A program made the position numbers and the translations under genes. Of a stretch of 25,323 nt of DNA, positions 1 to 9,000 are shown piece by piece (the stretch's first letter is position 1; the number at the start of each line of letters is the position of its first letter). Source of the stretch: Chloroflexota bacterium (GTDB lineage Bacteria > Chloroflexota > Anaerolineae > Anaerolineales > Villigracilaceae); contig JACPVB010000129.1 of NCBI GenBank assembly GCA_016191985.1, positions 1-25,323 on the forward strand. The letters run 5' to 3'. The notes under the pieces were generated by a model, which saw nothing but the letters and a program-made list of their open reading frames with translations, made no database searches and had not been told where the DNA came from.

Positions 1-257
1 TCATCGTTCAGGGTCATTACATCTTGTCCCTGCAAATAGACTTTGCCCGAGTATTTGTCCACGTTGCGCGGCAGCAGGCGCAGCAACGCCTTTGAAAGAG
101 ATGTTTTTCCGCAGCCCGATTCGCCCAGCACAACGACGGCGCGGTTTGTGCCCAGTTCAAAATCCACACCGTCCACGGCCTGAACAGTGCCGTAGGATGT
201 CTTGAAATGTAGAACGAGGTTTTCGATATTAAGAAGTCTTTCCGATGATGTGGTCAT
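1..257 (-). CDS. Oligopeptide/dipeptide ABC transporter ATP-binding protein (partial, 3' end off window)
   Basis: This is the cytoplasmic ATPase that would power the importer encoded by the next three genes. Only the first 85 codons lie in the window. The translation begins MTTSSERLLNIENLVLHF, the usual opening of a DppD/OppD-type ATPase. A Walker A motif GESGCGKTS sits at about residues 45-53. The Q-loop, ABC signature and Walker B motifs are beyond the edge. The start ATG (257-255) overlaps the TGA stop of the upstream DppC-like permease by four bases (ATGA), which implies translational coupling. Assignment to the peptide/nickel family rests mainly on operon position. The ABC ATPase call itself is secure. 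Confidence 0.9.
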   Translation of the reverse strand, partial: MTTSSERLLNIENLVLHFKTSYGTVQAVDGVDFELGTNRAVVVLGESGCGKTSLSKALLRLLPRNVDKYSGKVYLQGQDVMTLND

Positions 258-1591
258 ACATCCCTCAATCTGGGATTAAAAATACGATCCAGCGCAAAGC
301 CGAGGACTGCAAAGCCCAGCCCTGTGATCATCAACAAAACGGCGGGTTCCAATACCCAGTAGTAATAGCCTTTGTAAAGCGCGCCATTGGAATTGGCGTC
401 CTGGATGATCTTTCCCCAGGTGGGCAGAACGGGGTCGCCCAACCCGATCACAGCCAGCGAGGCTTCGAGAAAGACAAAGGCCGGTACCGATTGAACCAGA
501 CTCGGGATCAACAGCGGAATCATGCGTGGGATAAGGTACAGGAAAATGATGCGTGAATTGCTCGCGCCATAGGCCTTCGCCGCCTCGATGTACATTGACT
601 CTTTTACCTGAATGAAGACTGCGCGATACCCCTTGATTGCTCCAGTAAAAATACTGAGCAGGATCGTGGCTCCCAGGATCACCCAAATACTGCGGGAATA
701 AAATGTGCCAATCATGATCAATATGGCAAAAAAGGGCAAAACAAGGTTGATCTCTGTAATACGTTGGATCAATTCATCCACCCAGTCCGCATACCAAGCA
801 CCAATTGCCGCAATAATCATGGTAAGCACGGATGTGCCGATGGAAGCCAGCAACCCAAATGCCAGGGCCACAGGCACACCCCAAAGCAATGGCAGGGTCA
901 GGTCACGGCGGGCGTGATCGGTGCCAGCCAGCCCGTAGACTTGTCCATGGAGGACGAATTCAGCCTCCATGTTTGAATCAGGTTCGAAGGTAGTGCCGGT
1001 GATGATGAGTTTATATTTCCCCTTCAGCAGCGTCTCGCTATCTGGCAGGGAGAACAAGGCCGGGATGGCTTCCTCTGCCCGTAGTTTGGCACGCAGCTTC
1101 GGGTCCTGAGAGAAGCGGTAGGTGAATTTATTTCCAATCGCAAAGTTGGCGATTCGAATCGTCCTGTCATCGGGCGTTAATAATTCAATCGAAACGAAGG
1201 GCTGTTTCTCCTTAAAACTGGAGGTGAAATAAATGAGCATTTCCTGGGGATAGTAGTCGTAGTCGAAATCGAATTCGTAGGTCATTTCAGCTGTTGAGAC
1301 GCCATCGCTGCCCGGAGTTACGTTTCTGGCGATGCCGCCATCTGCGGTGTTCACGGCAAAGGACTCGGAATATTTTTTATTCGAAAAGACATTGACCCAC
1401 GCGGGCGGCGCAAACCTGGGGTTTTGATACCAAACCTCCTCCCCGCCGCGCCATAAAGTGATCGCCTCGGAATAGGGGATGGTGATCATGGTGTAGGCGG
1501 CTACAACGACCAGCACGATAATGACCAGCACGCCGACAATTGCCGATGGATACAGCATTAATTTTTGGAAGGTGGTTCGCAAATTATTCAT
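254..1591 (-). CDS. DppC/OppC-like ABC transporter permease with large extracytoplasmic insertion
   Basis: This is an inner-membrane permease subunit of a peptide-type importer. A first membrane segment lies at about residues 13-38. The family motif GTDHARRDLTLPLLWG follows only after roughly 180 more residues. Several membrane segments come next, with the EAA loop EAAKAYGASNSRIIFLYLIP that contacts the ATPase. In typical DppC proteins the gap between the first helix and the GTD motif is much shorter; here it holds a soluble, aromatic-rich domain. At 445 aa it is well above the usual 280-300. I chose the ATG at 1591, just after the upstream TAG (1598-1596) and preceded by GGTGA. A TTG at 1606 would add five residues. 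The ORF overlaps the following ATPase gene by four bases. Confidence 0.9.
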   Translation of the reverse strand: MNNLRTTFQKLMLYPSAIVGVLVIIVLVVVAAYTMITIPYSEAITLWRGGEEVWYQNPRFAPPAWVNVFSNKKYSESFAVNTADGGIARNVTPGSDGVSTAEMTYEFDFDYDYYPQEMLIYFTSSFKEKQPFVSIELLTPDDRTIRIANFAIGNKFTYRFSQDPKLRAKLRAEEAIPALFSLPDSETLLKGKYKLIITGTTFEPDSNMEAEFVLHGQVYGLAGTDHARRDLTLPLLWGVPVALAFGLLASIGTSVLTMIIAAIGAWYADWVDELIQRITEINLVLPFFAILIMIGTFYSRSIWVILGATILLSIFTGAIKGYRAVFIQVKESMYIEAAKAYGASNSRIIFLYLIPRMIPLLIPSLVQSVPAFVFLEASLAVIGLGDPVLPTWGKIIQDANSNGALYKGYYYWVLEPAVLLMITGLGFAVLGFALDRIFNPRLRDV

Positions 1592-1595
1592 CACG

Positions 1596-2717
1596 CTATT
1601 CACCAATTTTTACGCGCGGGTCAACCACCGCATAAACGAAATCGAGAATGAAGACGGTCAACGCCAGCATGTATGCGTAGATAATGGTTGAACCCACAAT
1701 GATGGGAACGTCATACAGGCCGATGGCATGGAAAAGAGTCCTCCCCAGGCCGGGCCAGAGAAAAACGGTCTCTGTGAACAGGGCGCCCGTCCACAGGCCG
1801 ATAATGAGCAGGGAAAAATTCGTGATGATGGTTGGCAATGTTGGGCGCAGGATATACGTGCGTTCAATATCGCGGGGCGGGAGTCCTTTGGCTTTTGCCA
1901 TATCCACGTAATCTTCGCTGGAATAAATCAAAAAGAATGTGCGATAGTTATAAACGCTGAGGAAGAATGAACTCAGCACAAGGGAAAGGCCGGGCAATGT
2001 TAGATGTTTCAAAACACTGACAGCATAATCAAAGGTATTGGATGGCGGCGGAGAATCAACCATGCCGCCAAAGGGCAGCACCCGCAGCCCCGCCGCAAAG
2101 ATCAGGATCAGGAAAATGCCATAGAACCAGGGTGGCACAGCCGATGTGGGGGAAAGCGTGATGACCAGCTTGTCCCAAAAATTTCCGTAGGAACGTGAAA
2201 GGGATAGCGCAATGAACACGCTTGAAAAGAAAAGGAATAACTGCGAAGTGCCCATCAAGAGCAGGGTGGCGGGCAGTCTTTCAAGAATGATCAGGCGCAC
2301 CTGTTTTGAACCGGCGTCACTCGTCATATTGATGGCGCGGCCAAGGTTCAATTGCAGCGCATTGACCAAATACCGCGCATTCCGCACGGCGATGGGTGTG
2401 TCCAATCCGCGGCGTTTCTCTTCCAGGGCAATCCTGTCTTCGATCAATTTTTTACGGACTTCAGGGTCCATTTGCTGGGCGCTTTGATTGGCGGCCATGG
2501 ATTGCGTGACACTATCCCTGATCTCGCCTCTGATGATCTGGTCCACATAACCGCCCATGTTGGCTATCACAATGGTCAGGTAAATACCGATCACCACGGT
2601 GATAAACAAGGTCAGCAGACGCACGCCCACATAGCGTGAGACGCGAAAAAATGTATTATTGGTGGCTATTTTTTTAATCGCCAATTTTTCAGAAGGGGCG
2701 TGAGTGGTTACAGACAT
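1596..2717 (-). CDS. DppB/OppB-like ABC transporter permease
   Basis: This is the second membrane subunit of the importer. The 373-aa protein has a membrane helix at about residues 30-55, then an extracytoplasmic stretch of about 100 residues containing the RRGLDTPIAVRNARYLVNAL segment seen in DppB proteins. Five more helices follow. The EAA-like cytoplasmic loop is DMAKAKGLPPRDIERTYILRP. The FTETVFLWPGLGRTLFHAI stretch near the C-terminus is a hallmark of this family. The ATG at 2717 is preceded by GAGGTCATT, a good ribosome-binding site. The gene sits 69 bp downstream of the binding-protein gene, with a strong hairpin between them, and runs directly into the DppC-like gene. Confidence 0.93.
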   Translation of the reverse strand: MSVTTHAPSEKLAIKKIATNNTFFRVSRYVGVRLLTLFITVVIGIYLTIVIANMGGYVDQIIRGEIRDSVTQSMAANQSAQQMDPEVRKKLIEDRIALEEKRRGLDTPIAVRNARYLVNALQLNLGRAINMTSDAGSKQVRLIILERLPATLLLMGTSQLFLFFSSVFIALSLSRSYGNFWDKLVITLSPTSAVPPWFYGIFLILIFAAGLRVLPFGGMVDSPPPSNTFDYAVSVLKHLTLPGLSLVLSSFFLSVYNYRTFFLIYSSEDYVDMAKAKGLPPRDIERTYILRPTLPTIITNFSLLIIGLWTGALFTETVFLWPGLGRTLFHAIGLYDVPIIVGSTIIYAYMLALTVFILDFVYAVVDPRVKIGE

Positions 2718-2741
2718 AATGACCTCACAACAGGTTTTGAC

Positions 2742-2771
2742 CCGGGCGGGGCATTGGAATGCTCCGCCCGG
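2742..2771 (-). promoter_or_regulatory. Intercistronic hairpin between binding-protein and permease genes
   Basis: CCGGGCGG (2742-2749) pairs with CCGCCCGG (2764-2771), and GCATT (2751-2755) with AATGC (2758-2762). The position between them is a G opposite a T, which becomes a C/A mismatch in the minus-strand transcript. No T-run follows on the minus strand, so it is probably not a full terminator. Hairpins here in importer operons often protect or terminate the binding-protein mRNA so that the binding protein exceeds the permeases. That role is inferred. Confidence 0.6.
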
Positions 2772-2786
2772 ATTTCTACTCTTGCT

Positions 2787-5366
2787 TTACTTTACAACCA
2801 CAAACTCAACGGACGTGAAGGCGGGGATGGCAACCGGGATCGGGACAATTGCCACTTCCAGTTTCGCTGAACCAGTTTCCAGTTTGGATGTGGATTCCGC
2901 ATCCAACGTCACTGTGAATTGGCCCTCACCAACCGCTTCCGCCTCACCGACAGCGACTGTCGCGCCAGTGGTATCGTACAGGATGTACTTCACCAGCTTG
3001 ATATCCTCATTCCGGTAGGCTTCATCGTTGAGGTTAATGGTCACATCAAATACCGCTTCTTGCCCAGCCGTTACCTGTCCAGGCCCATCGAGGACAACAG
3101 TGGCACGTTTCGGGTCGCTGAACGAGGACCAGCGGTCAGCCAGGTCGGGGAAGTTCCCATTGCTCTTGAGGACAAGCGACTTCTCTGTTGTGAAAACCTG
3201 GTCCAAATAGTACGGACCGGTGCCAACGATGAAGTGACCGTGATCGTCGTACCACTTCGAGAAGTTCTCGTAGCGCAGGGCAACCTCTTCCGGCGTCAGG
3301 AATTGACCGAGCGTGGCTTCGTAGGGGATGTAGCTTTCTGCCGCCGCCTGATCCAGATATTTCTTCAAAATCTCAAGGCTTGGACCGCCAACCCAGCTCA
3401 TCTGTTCGATCTGCGCGGCATCGGCCTTGTCGGAGGAGTAGGCCAATTCACCGCCAGCTTCGGCCAGGTTTGAAATTGCCAAAATCGGCCAGCTATTTTC
3501 ACCGGAGAGACCCGTGGGAGAAATGGGCCAGAGCGGGGAAATATTTAACTCCGCATCCGCGTTGAAGACATCCGAATAGTATTCAATAGTCAGTGGGTCC
3601 GTGGAGGTGATGCGGAAGCCCTTGAAGAACGGGAGCGCCGCTTCAATGGAGGGCGCAGCCGCTTCGTCATACACGGCGCTTTCCGCTTTGCCGCGATCCA
3701 ATGAAATGATGAACGCCATTACAAAGTCCGCCACGGAGATGGGACTGCCATCATGCCACTTCACGGTATCAAAGAGATCGGAAGGATAGACAACCGTGCT
3801 CTTTGTCTTCGCGGTGGTGCCGTCCGGGTACTTGTCACCAACCGTAATGAAGGTCTGAGCCGCTGCATCCCAATCCACCCACGCATCCGCCGGGACGTCG
3901 ATCTGATCCACCGCTTCCACGGTCAACCAGTCCAGGTTTTGGGTGATGGGCAGGCCTGTCTGATATTCCAATTTGGCACTTTCGATGCGCTGCGGCCAGG
4001 CCAGACCGGTATAGGGATCACCCATCAAGCCGGGGCTGGTGGTGATGCCGGCCGAGCCCATGCTGGTAGCGCGCATGATGTTGGAATCCCAAACCCAGTT
4101 GCTGCCGGCGATGGTATTCCACGGCTGGGTGAAGAGATCGTTCGTGCCGACACGCATGGTGCCGCCCTCCTGATCCACAAAGCGGAGGTTGTAATTGCCC
4201 ATGAAGGCCGCTTCATAACCGGCTGCCAGATCGTAGGTGACAGAAACATTATCGTTGAAGGGCGCATATACCAATTGGTCCACCACCCACACAAAGAGTG
4301 AATCTTCTAGCGAAAGTTCCAACGCCCTCGCCATCATGGCATCGCGCTCTTCCTTGGTGGTGAAGTTACCGTTCGCAAGGTCATCACCGATCTGCTGGAG
4401 TTCCGGGTCAGCCACATTGGAGATAAACGGATCGCTCGCCTGCACACTGGAAGGCAGGTAATACTGCTGAATGTTGCCGCGTTCATCGCGGGTGAGACCG
4501 GAGGGCAGGTATCCGGCGGTGTACAAATGCCATTGTCCCTCGGCGGCAACTGACCCAAGCCAGATCGGGAAAGCCTCAGAGGAGGTCTTGTACTGACGGT
4601 CTACTGTGAAGCCGGCCGCCTCCAATTGGTTGGAGACATAATCGCCCATCGGCTGACGAGTTCCATCGCCGTCGGAGCGAATGAGGAAGATCAACGTCAC
4701 AGGAGCGCCGTTGAACTGCCACTTGCCATTGTCGCCAAGCGTGGCACCCATGCCTTCCATCTCAGCCGCAATCACTTCCTGGGCTTTTTCAAGGTTGTAC
4801 GCATACTTGGTCTCCAGTGCGCGCGCGGTCTCGATCAGGTTGGTGTATTCCACCAATTGAGTCGTGATGGGCAGAAGTTTTGGAAGCGAACCGCCGCCGT
4901 AAATTTCCTGGTTGATGTAACTGCGGTCGATCATCCAGTTCATCGCCTCACGGATCTTATGGTTCGAGAAAGGATTTAAAACATTCTCATCCGTGAACAC
5001 AGCTGGGTTCAAACTGATGCCATAATTTCCGCCGTACGATTGGGTGTAGCTCAAACCCGCATCCTTGATCTCTTGCAGCGTATTGGAAGACAGGTTAAAG
5101 GAATAAAAATCAATCGCCCCAGCCTGAAGCTGGGAAACGGCAGAATCAGAGGAAACCACCGAGAACACAATTTCGTCCAGCCAGCCGCCTTTTCGTTCAG
5201 TCATTGCAGCGGGCGCTTCGGTTGCCGCCGGGGCTTCAGTCGCCGCAGGAGCCTCGGTCATTGCAGGTTCTTCCGTGGCCGCGGGAGTGGCGGGTGCACA
5301 TGCCGCAAGGATCATTCCCATCACAACCAGCAGGCTGAGTGCGGCATAAACTTTTTTATGTTTCAT
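2787..5366 (-). CDS. Lipoprotein substrate-binding protein, SBP_bac_5 family, apparently circularly permuted
   Basis: This is the surface-anchored solute receptor of the importer. The signal peptide ends in the lipobox LAAC with acceptor Cys23. An EAPAAT-repeat linker follows to about residue 55. Segments normally in the second half of the family come first: QAGAIDF near residue 82 and REAMNWMIDRSYIN near 139-152. Segments normally at the start come later: EGGTMRVGTN at about 400, VKWHDGSPISVADFV from 535 and GTGPYYLD from 715. The last 100 or so residues form a predicted beta-sandwich domain. At 859 aa it exceeds the usual 500-600. AAGGAGAT precedes the ATG. Family membership is firm; the permutation is my reading of motif order. 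The ligand is unknown, with peptides expected for the family. Confidence 0.9.
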   Translation of the reverse strand: MKHKKVYAALSLLVVMGMILAACAPATPAATEEPAMTEAPAATEAPAATEAPAAMTERKGGWLDEIVFSVVSSDSAVSQLQAGAIDFYSFNLSSNTLQEIKDAGLSYTQSYGGNYGISLNPAVFTDENVLNPFSNHKIREAMNWMIDRSYINQEIYGGGSLPKLLPITTQLVEYTNLIETARALETKYAYNLEKAQEVIAAEMEGMGATLGDNGKWQFNGAPVTLIFLIRSDGDGTRQPMGDYVSNQLEAAGFTVDRQYKTSSEAFPIWLGSVAAEGQWHLYTAGYLPSGLTRDERGNIQQYYLPSSVQASDPFISNVADPELQQIGDDLANGNFTTKEERDAMMARALELSLEDSLFVWVVDQLVYAPFNDNVSVTYDLAAGYEAAFMGNYNLRFVDQEGGTMRVGTNDLFTQPWNTIAGSNWVWDSNIMRATSMGSAGITTSPGLMGDPYTGLAWPQRIESAKLEYQTGLPITQNLDWLTVEAVDQIDVPADAWVDWDAAAQTFITVGDKYPDGTTAKTKSTVVYPSDLFDTVKWHDGSPISVADFVMAFIISLDRGKAESAVYDEAAAPSIEAALPFFKGFRITSTDPLTIEYYSDVFNADAELNISPLWPISPTGLSGENSWPILAISNLAEAGGELAYSSDKADAAQIEQMSWVGGPSLEILKKYLDQAAAESYIPYEATLGQFLTPEEVALRYENFSKWYDDHGHFIVGTGPYYLDQVFTTEKSLVLKSNGNFPDLADRWSSFSDPKRATVVLDGPGQVTAGQEAVFDVTINLNDEAYRNEDIKLVKYILYDTTGATVAVGEAEAVGEGQFTVTLDAESTSKLETGSAKLEVAIVPIPVAIPAFTSVEFVVVK

Positions 5367-5491
5367 TCTCTTATCTCCTTTTGAATTTGAGTAAAAAAAT
5401 CAAGCTGCGTATGTAAAATTTGGAGTCGGGCACCTCCTTGCTATACAGATCGAAGGGTCTGAATTTTCAAATAATCACTTACAGAAAGAGC

Positions 5492-5527
5492 GGCGGAAGG
5501 CCAGCGCTTGTATCCTGGCGTTCCGCC
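5492..5527 (-). promoter_or_regulatory. Leader stem-loop upstream of the importer operon
   Basis: GGCGGAAGGCCAG (5492-5504) is the inverted complement of CTGGCGTTCCGCC (5515-5527), 12 of 13 positions matching, around a 10-base loop. It lies about 130 bp before the binding-protein start and would be in the 5' leader if transcription begins upstream of it. A smaller GGAG/CTCC stem lies nearer the gene. I do not recognise a known riboswitch class. Confidence 0.4.
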
Positions 5528-5700
5528 TCATCAACCAAACGCGGCCTGCCTTCTTTGGAGGAGAAACTACATTCCTGCGTTTGTGTCCCCATCATATAGA
5601 CCTTGCGGGAAAACGTCATGCGTCTACATGTGGGTTTTTCATGGAACAAATGAATGGTTTATTCCAACCCAAAAAACACAAGCGATATAATCCCCCATTA

Positions 5701-5728
5701 ATAAAAAAACCCTCCTACAGTAGGGGGG
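5701..5728 (-). terminator. Rho-independent terminator reading leftward, with no recognised gene upstream
   Basis: On the minus strand the arms CCCCCCTAC (5728-5720) and GTAGGAGGG (5718-5710) form a short stem with one C/A mismatch and a tight loop. Seven T residues follow (5709-5703). There is no T-run in the plus direction. The only annotated gene on the far side (6085) points away, so the terminator belongs to an unrecognised minus-strand transcript, to a lost gene, or insulates the importer promoter from read-through. Confidence 0.55.
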
Positions 5729-5889
5729 AAATACCAGCCCGTATTCAATAAGGCTTTTGAAAATTGCACTATACTAGCCATCACCTTATGCAATGTCATT
5801 CTGCCTGCACCGTGCATCAGGCACGCGTGAGCAACACTTGCGCCATGCACCAGTGCGGTTAGCCTTTGCGGAGTTTACACTGAGAAAGT

Positions 5890-6007
5890 GTTTCTTAACT
5901 GCCTTTTTAGGACACGGACTCCACGGATCTCACAGATTTTCACGGAAGACCTTTTTTTAAATCCGTATTTGACCGTGTAATCCGTCCATTCCGTGTACTT
6001 AAGAAAC
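5890..6007. repeat. 118-bp imperfect palindrome (REP/MITE-like)
   Basis: The outer arms GTTTCTTAA (5890-5898) and TTAAGAAAC (5999-6007) are perfect inverted complements. A second nested pair is ACACGGA (5912-5918) with TCCGTGT (5990-5996). The interior continues with repeated CACGGA-type units on the left and TCCGT/CCGTGT-type units on the right. The element has no ORF. Repeats built on CCGTG/CACGG units are common between genes in environmental bacteria, so it is probably dispersed. Confidence 0.6.
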
Positions 6008-6012
6008 AATCT

Positions 6013-6034
6013 CTGAGCCTGTCGAAGTGCTCAG
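6013..6034. repeat. Short REP-like hairpin with GTCGAAG core
   Basis: CTGAGC (6013-6018) and GCTCAG (6029-6034) flank the core CTGTCGAAGT. This resembles a widespread short intergenic repeat containing a CTTCGACA core. It lies six bases after the larger palindrome and 50 bp before the sensor gene start. Confidence 0.55.
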
Positions 6035-6084
6035 GGTGATATGCCTAATAGTTGTTAAAGTGCATAAGATAAGCTAACCATCCA

Positions 6085-9000
6085 ATGAAATACCGTTTTG
6101 AAAAAATCCTGTTAATCATGATTGCAGTCATCCTCTCCGCCTGCAGTGGCGGCGTGCCTGCAACCACGCCGGAACCACAAACCACGGCTCTCGTCCCACC
6201 ACTCTCCCAGCCTGGCATCCCCAACTTCAATCGTTCCATCCGCTTTGAACACATCAGCCTCGAACAAGGCCTCTCCCAAAGCGTGATCAACGTCATTTTT
6301 CAAGACAGCAAGGGCTTCCTCTGGATCGGCACGGAGGATGGATTAAACCGCTACGACGGCTACAGTTTCAAAGTCTACAAACCGGAGGCGGAAAACGAAA
6401 CCAGCCTCAGCAACCGCTGGATCACATCCATTGTGGAAGACAGGGATGGATACCTCTGGATCGGCACACGGCAAGGCGGACTGAACCGCTTCGACCCCCG
6501 CTCCGGCCTGTTCACTGTTTTCAAGCATGATCCCACCGATAACAATTCCCTGAGCAACAACCGCATCAATGCCCTCTTTATCAGTGAGGACAACACCCTC
6601 TGGGTCGGCACCGACTCAGACCTCGACCGTTTCGATGAAGTGGATGAGACCTTCGTCCACTATCTGGGCGATGAGGACGGCCTGGAAAATCCCATCACCG
6701 CCCTCTTTCAAGATTCAAGCGGCTTTTTGTGGATCGGCGTACGCGACAACGGTTTATATCAACTGAACGAAAGTACAAACTCGATCAAGGCCTTCACCAC
6801 AAGCAACAACATCAACACCCTGAGCGACAACAATGTCACCTCCATCGCCGAAGACTTTGAAGGCAATTTATGGGTCGCCACACAAAACGGATTGAACCGC
6901 TTCAAGCCAAATACACAAACATTTGCGCGCTACACCAACCGCCCTGAAAACCCCGAAAGCATTTCAAGCAATGACCTGAAGCATTTATACGTGGATCATA
7001 ACGGTGTCCTGTGGATCGCCACGCTCAACGGATTGGATATTTTCAACGCAGAACTCAACCAGTTCATCCACTATCGCCACGAGCCATCCAACCCGGGCAG
7101 CGTCAGCAACAACCTCATCCTTTCCATCTTTGAAGACCACGGCAATGTAATGTGGATCGGCACGAACGGCGGCGGCCTGAACAAATACAACCGCAGGCAG
7201 GACGAATTCGCCTACTATCGCGGCGACCTCTCCAACCCCAATAGCCTGAGCGGCAACTTAATTTCTGCCATCTTTGTCCAACCCAATAGCACCGTATGGA
7301 TCGGCACGCTGGACAGCGGCCTTAACCTCTTCAGTCCCTCCACAGGCGACTTTAAACAATTCCGCCACGATCCCCTGGATTCAACCAGCCTAAGCAGCGA
7401 CCAGATCTACTCCCTCCTGGTGGACCGGCACGGCACCTTATGGGTTGGCACTTCAAACGCGCTCAATCTTTTCGACCCCAGCACCGGCATTTCCAGGCGC
7501 TTTGAACCGCTTGAAGATGGCAGCGGGCTTTCCGGGCTGCCTGTCTATGTTATTTATGAAGACCGTAAGGGAAATATCTGGCTGGGCACGAACGAAGGTC
7601 TCGACCTGTTCAACCCCTCCACGGAATCATTCACCAACTATCGTCATGAACCGCAGGACCCAAACAGCCTGAGCGATTCCCATGTGATTGCAATAAAGGA
7701 AGACTTGCAGGGTGATCTTTGGGTCGGCACAATGGACGGGGGCTTGAATCGGTTCCAACCAAACGAAGGGACTTTCGTTCGTTACCAAAACCGCCGTGGC
7801 GACCCCAAAAGCCTCAGCAACGACTCCATCCTGTGCCTTTACGAAAGCAAGGACGGTACCTTATGGGTCGGCACTGCGGGCGGAGGGTTGAATCGTTACG
7901 ATTTCAAGACCGACACATTCACCACTTTTACCGAAAAAGACGGCCTCCCAAACAATGTGATCAACGGCATCCTCGAAGACCGCGAGAATAATTTATGGAT
8001 CAGCACCAATTATGGGCTGTCCCGCTTCAACCCATTTACGAACGAGTTTCGCAACTATACTGTCAGCGACGGATTGCAAAGCAATGAATTCAATTCCAAC
8101 GCGCACGCCATCACCATCCACGGTGAAATGTATTTCGGCGGCATCAATGGCCTCAACTTTTTCGACCCGCTTGCCATCTCAACCGATACCTACGTGCCCC
8201 CCATTGTCCTCACCTCCCTCACCCAAAATGGCGAGCCGCTGGCAACCGACGTGCGCGTGGAAGCGTTGAAAGAACTCACCCTGCAATGGCCCAATAATTC
8301 TTTTGAATTCGAGTTTGCCGCGCTCTCCTACAGCCAGCCAAACAAAAATCAATACGCGTACATGCTTGAAAATTTCGACAACAGTTGGAACAATATCGGA
8401 GTCAAGCATGGCAGCCGTTATACCAACCTGCCCGGCGGCACCTATACCTTGAAATTGCGCGGGTCGAACAGTGACGGAATTTGGAATGAAACCGGGCGTT
8501 CCATAAAGATCACGGTCATTCCTCCGCTTTGGGAAACATGGTGGTTCAGAGGGTTGTTCGTGTTTGTGATCGGCACTGTCATTGCGGCGGGCTACCGCTG
8601 GCGGATCAAATCCATTGAAAGCCGCAACCGCCAACTCGAGAACCTCGTTCAACGGCGGACGTCAGATCTCGAAAAACGCACGCGCGATATAGAAGCCTTG
8701 TACGAGGCCGATGAACGCATCATCCGCAACGTGACCCTGAACCAGGTTTTCCAAACGCTGGTGGATGTATCTGTCTCTGTGCTCAAAGCGGACCGCAGCG
8801 TGATCTTCGTATGGAACGAGGAAAAGAAAAAAATACTGCCCCGCCTCAGCCGGGGATTCCAACCTGACACGTTGTACGCGCTCAAATTTGAAGATGGAGA
8901 GGGTCTGGTGGGGCAGGCCATGACGACCGGTGAACCTGTCATCATTTCCGACCTGAAAATAAGCACCCTGCGTGGAGACCTTCAAACCGTCATCCGCAAT

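Larger units (their letters stand above)
5367..6084. other. 718-bp intergenic region between divergent operons
   Basis: No convincing gene is seen here. From left to right it holds the importer leader with its ribosome-binding site, a leader stem-loop, a leftward terminator, a stretch of about 160 bp without clear features, a 118-bp imperfect palindrome and a REP-like hairpin. Promoters for both divergent operons should lie here, but I could not identify a good -35/-10 pair for either. A plus-strand TATAAT at 5686-5691 lacks a matching -35 box and is 400 bp from the next plus-strand gene. Confidence 0.6.

Noticed and set aside
3753..4301. 182-aa plus-strand ORF
   Set aside because: It is antisense to the substrate-binding protein gene and has no recognisable motifs or ribosome-binding site.
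5367..5560. T-box or other known riboswitch in the importer leader
   Set aside because: Stems are present, but no T-box sequence, no conserved riboswitch core and no clear attenuator just before the gene could be found.
6045..6296. Minus-strand 83-aa ORF in front of the sensor gene as the owner of the orphan terminator
   Set aside because: It mostly overlaps the sensor coding region in antisense and shows no protein-like features. The terminator is more than 300 bp from its stop.
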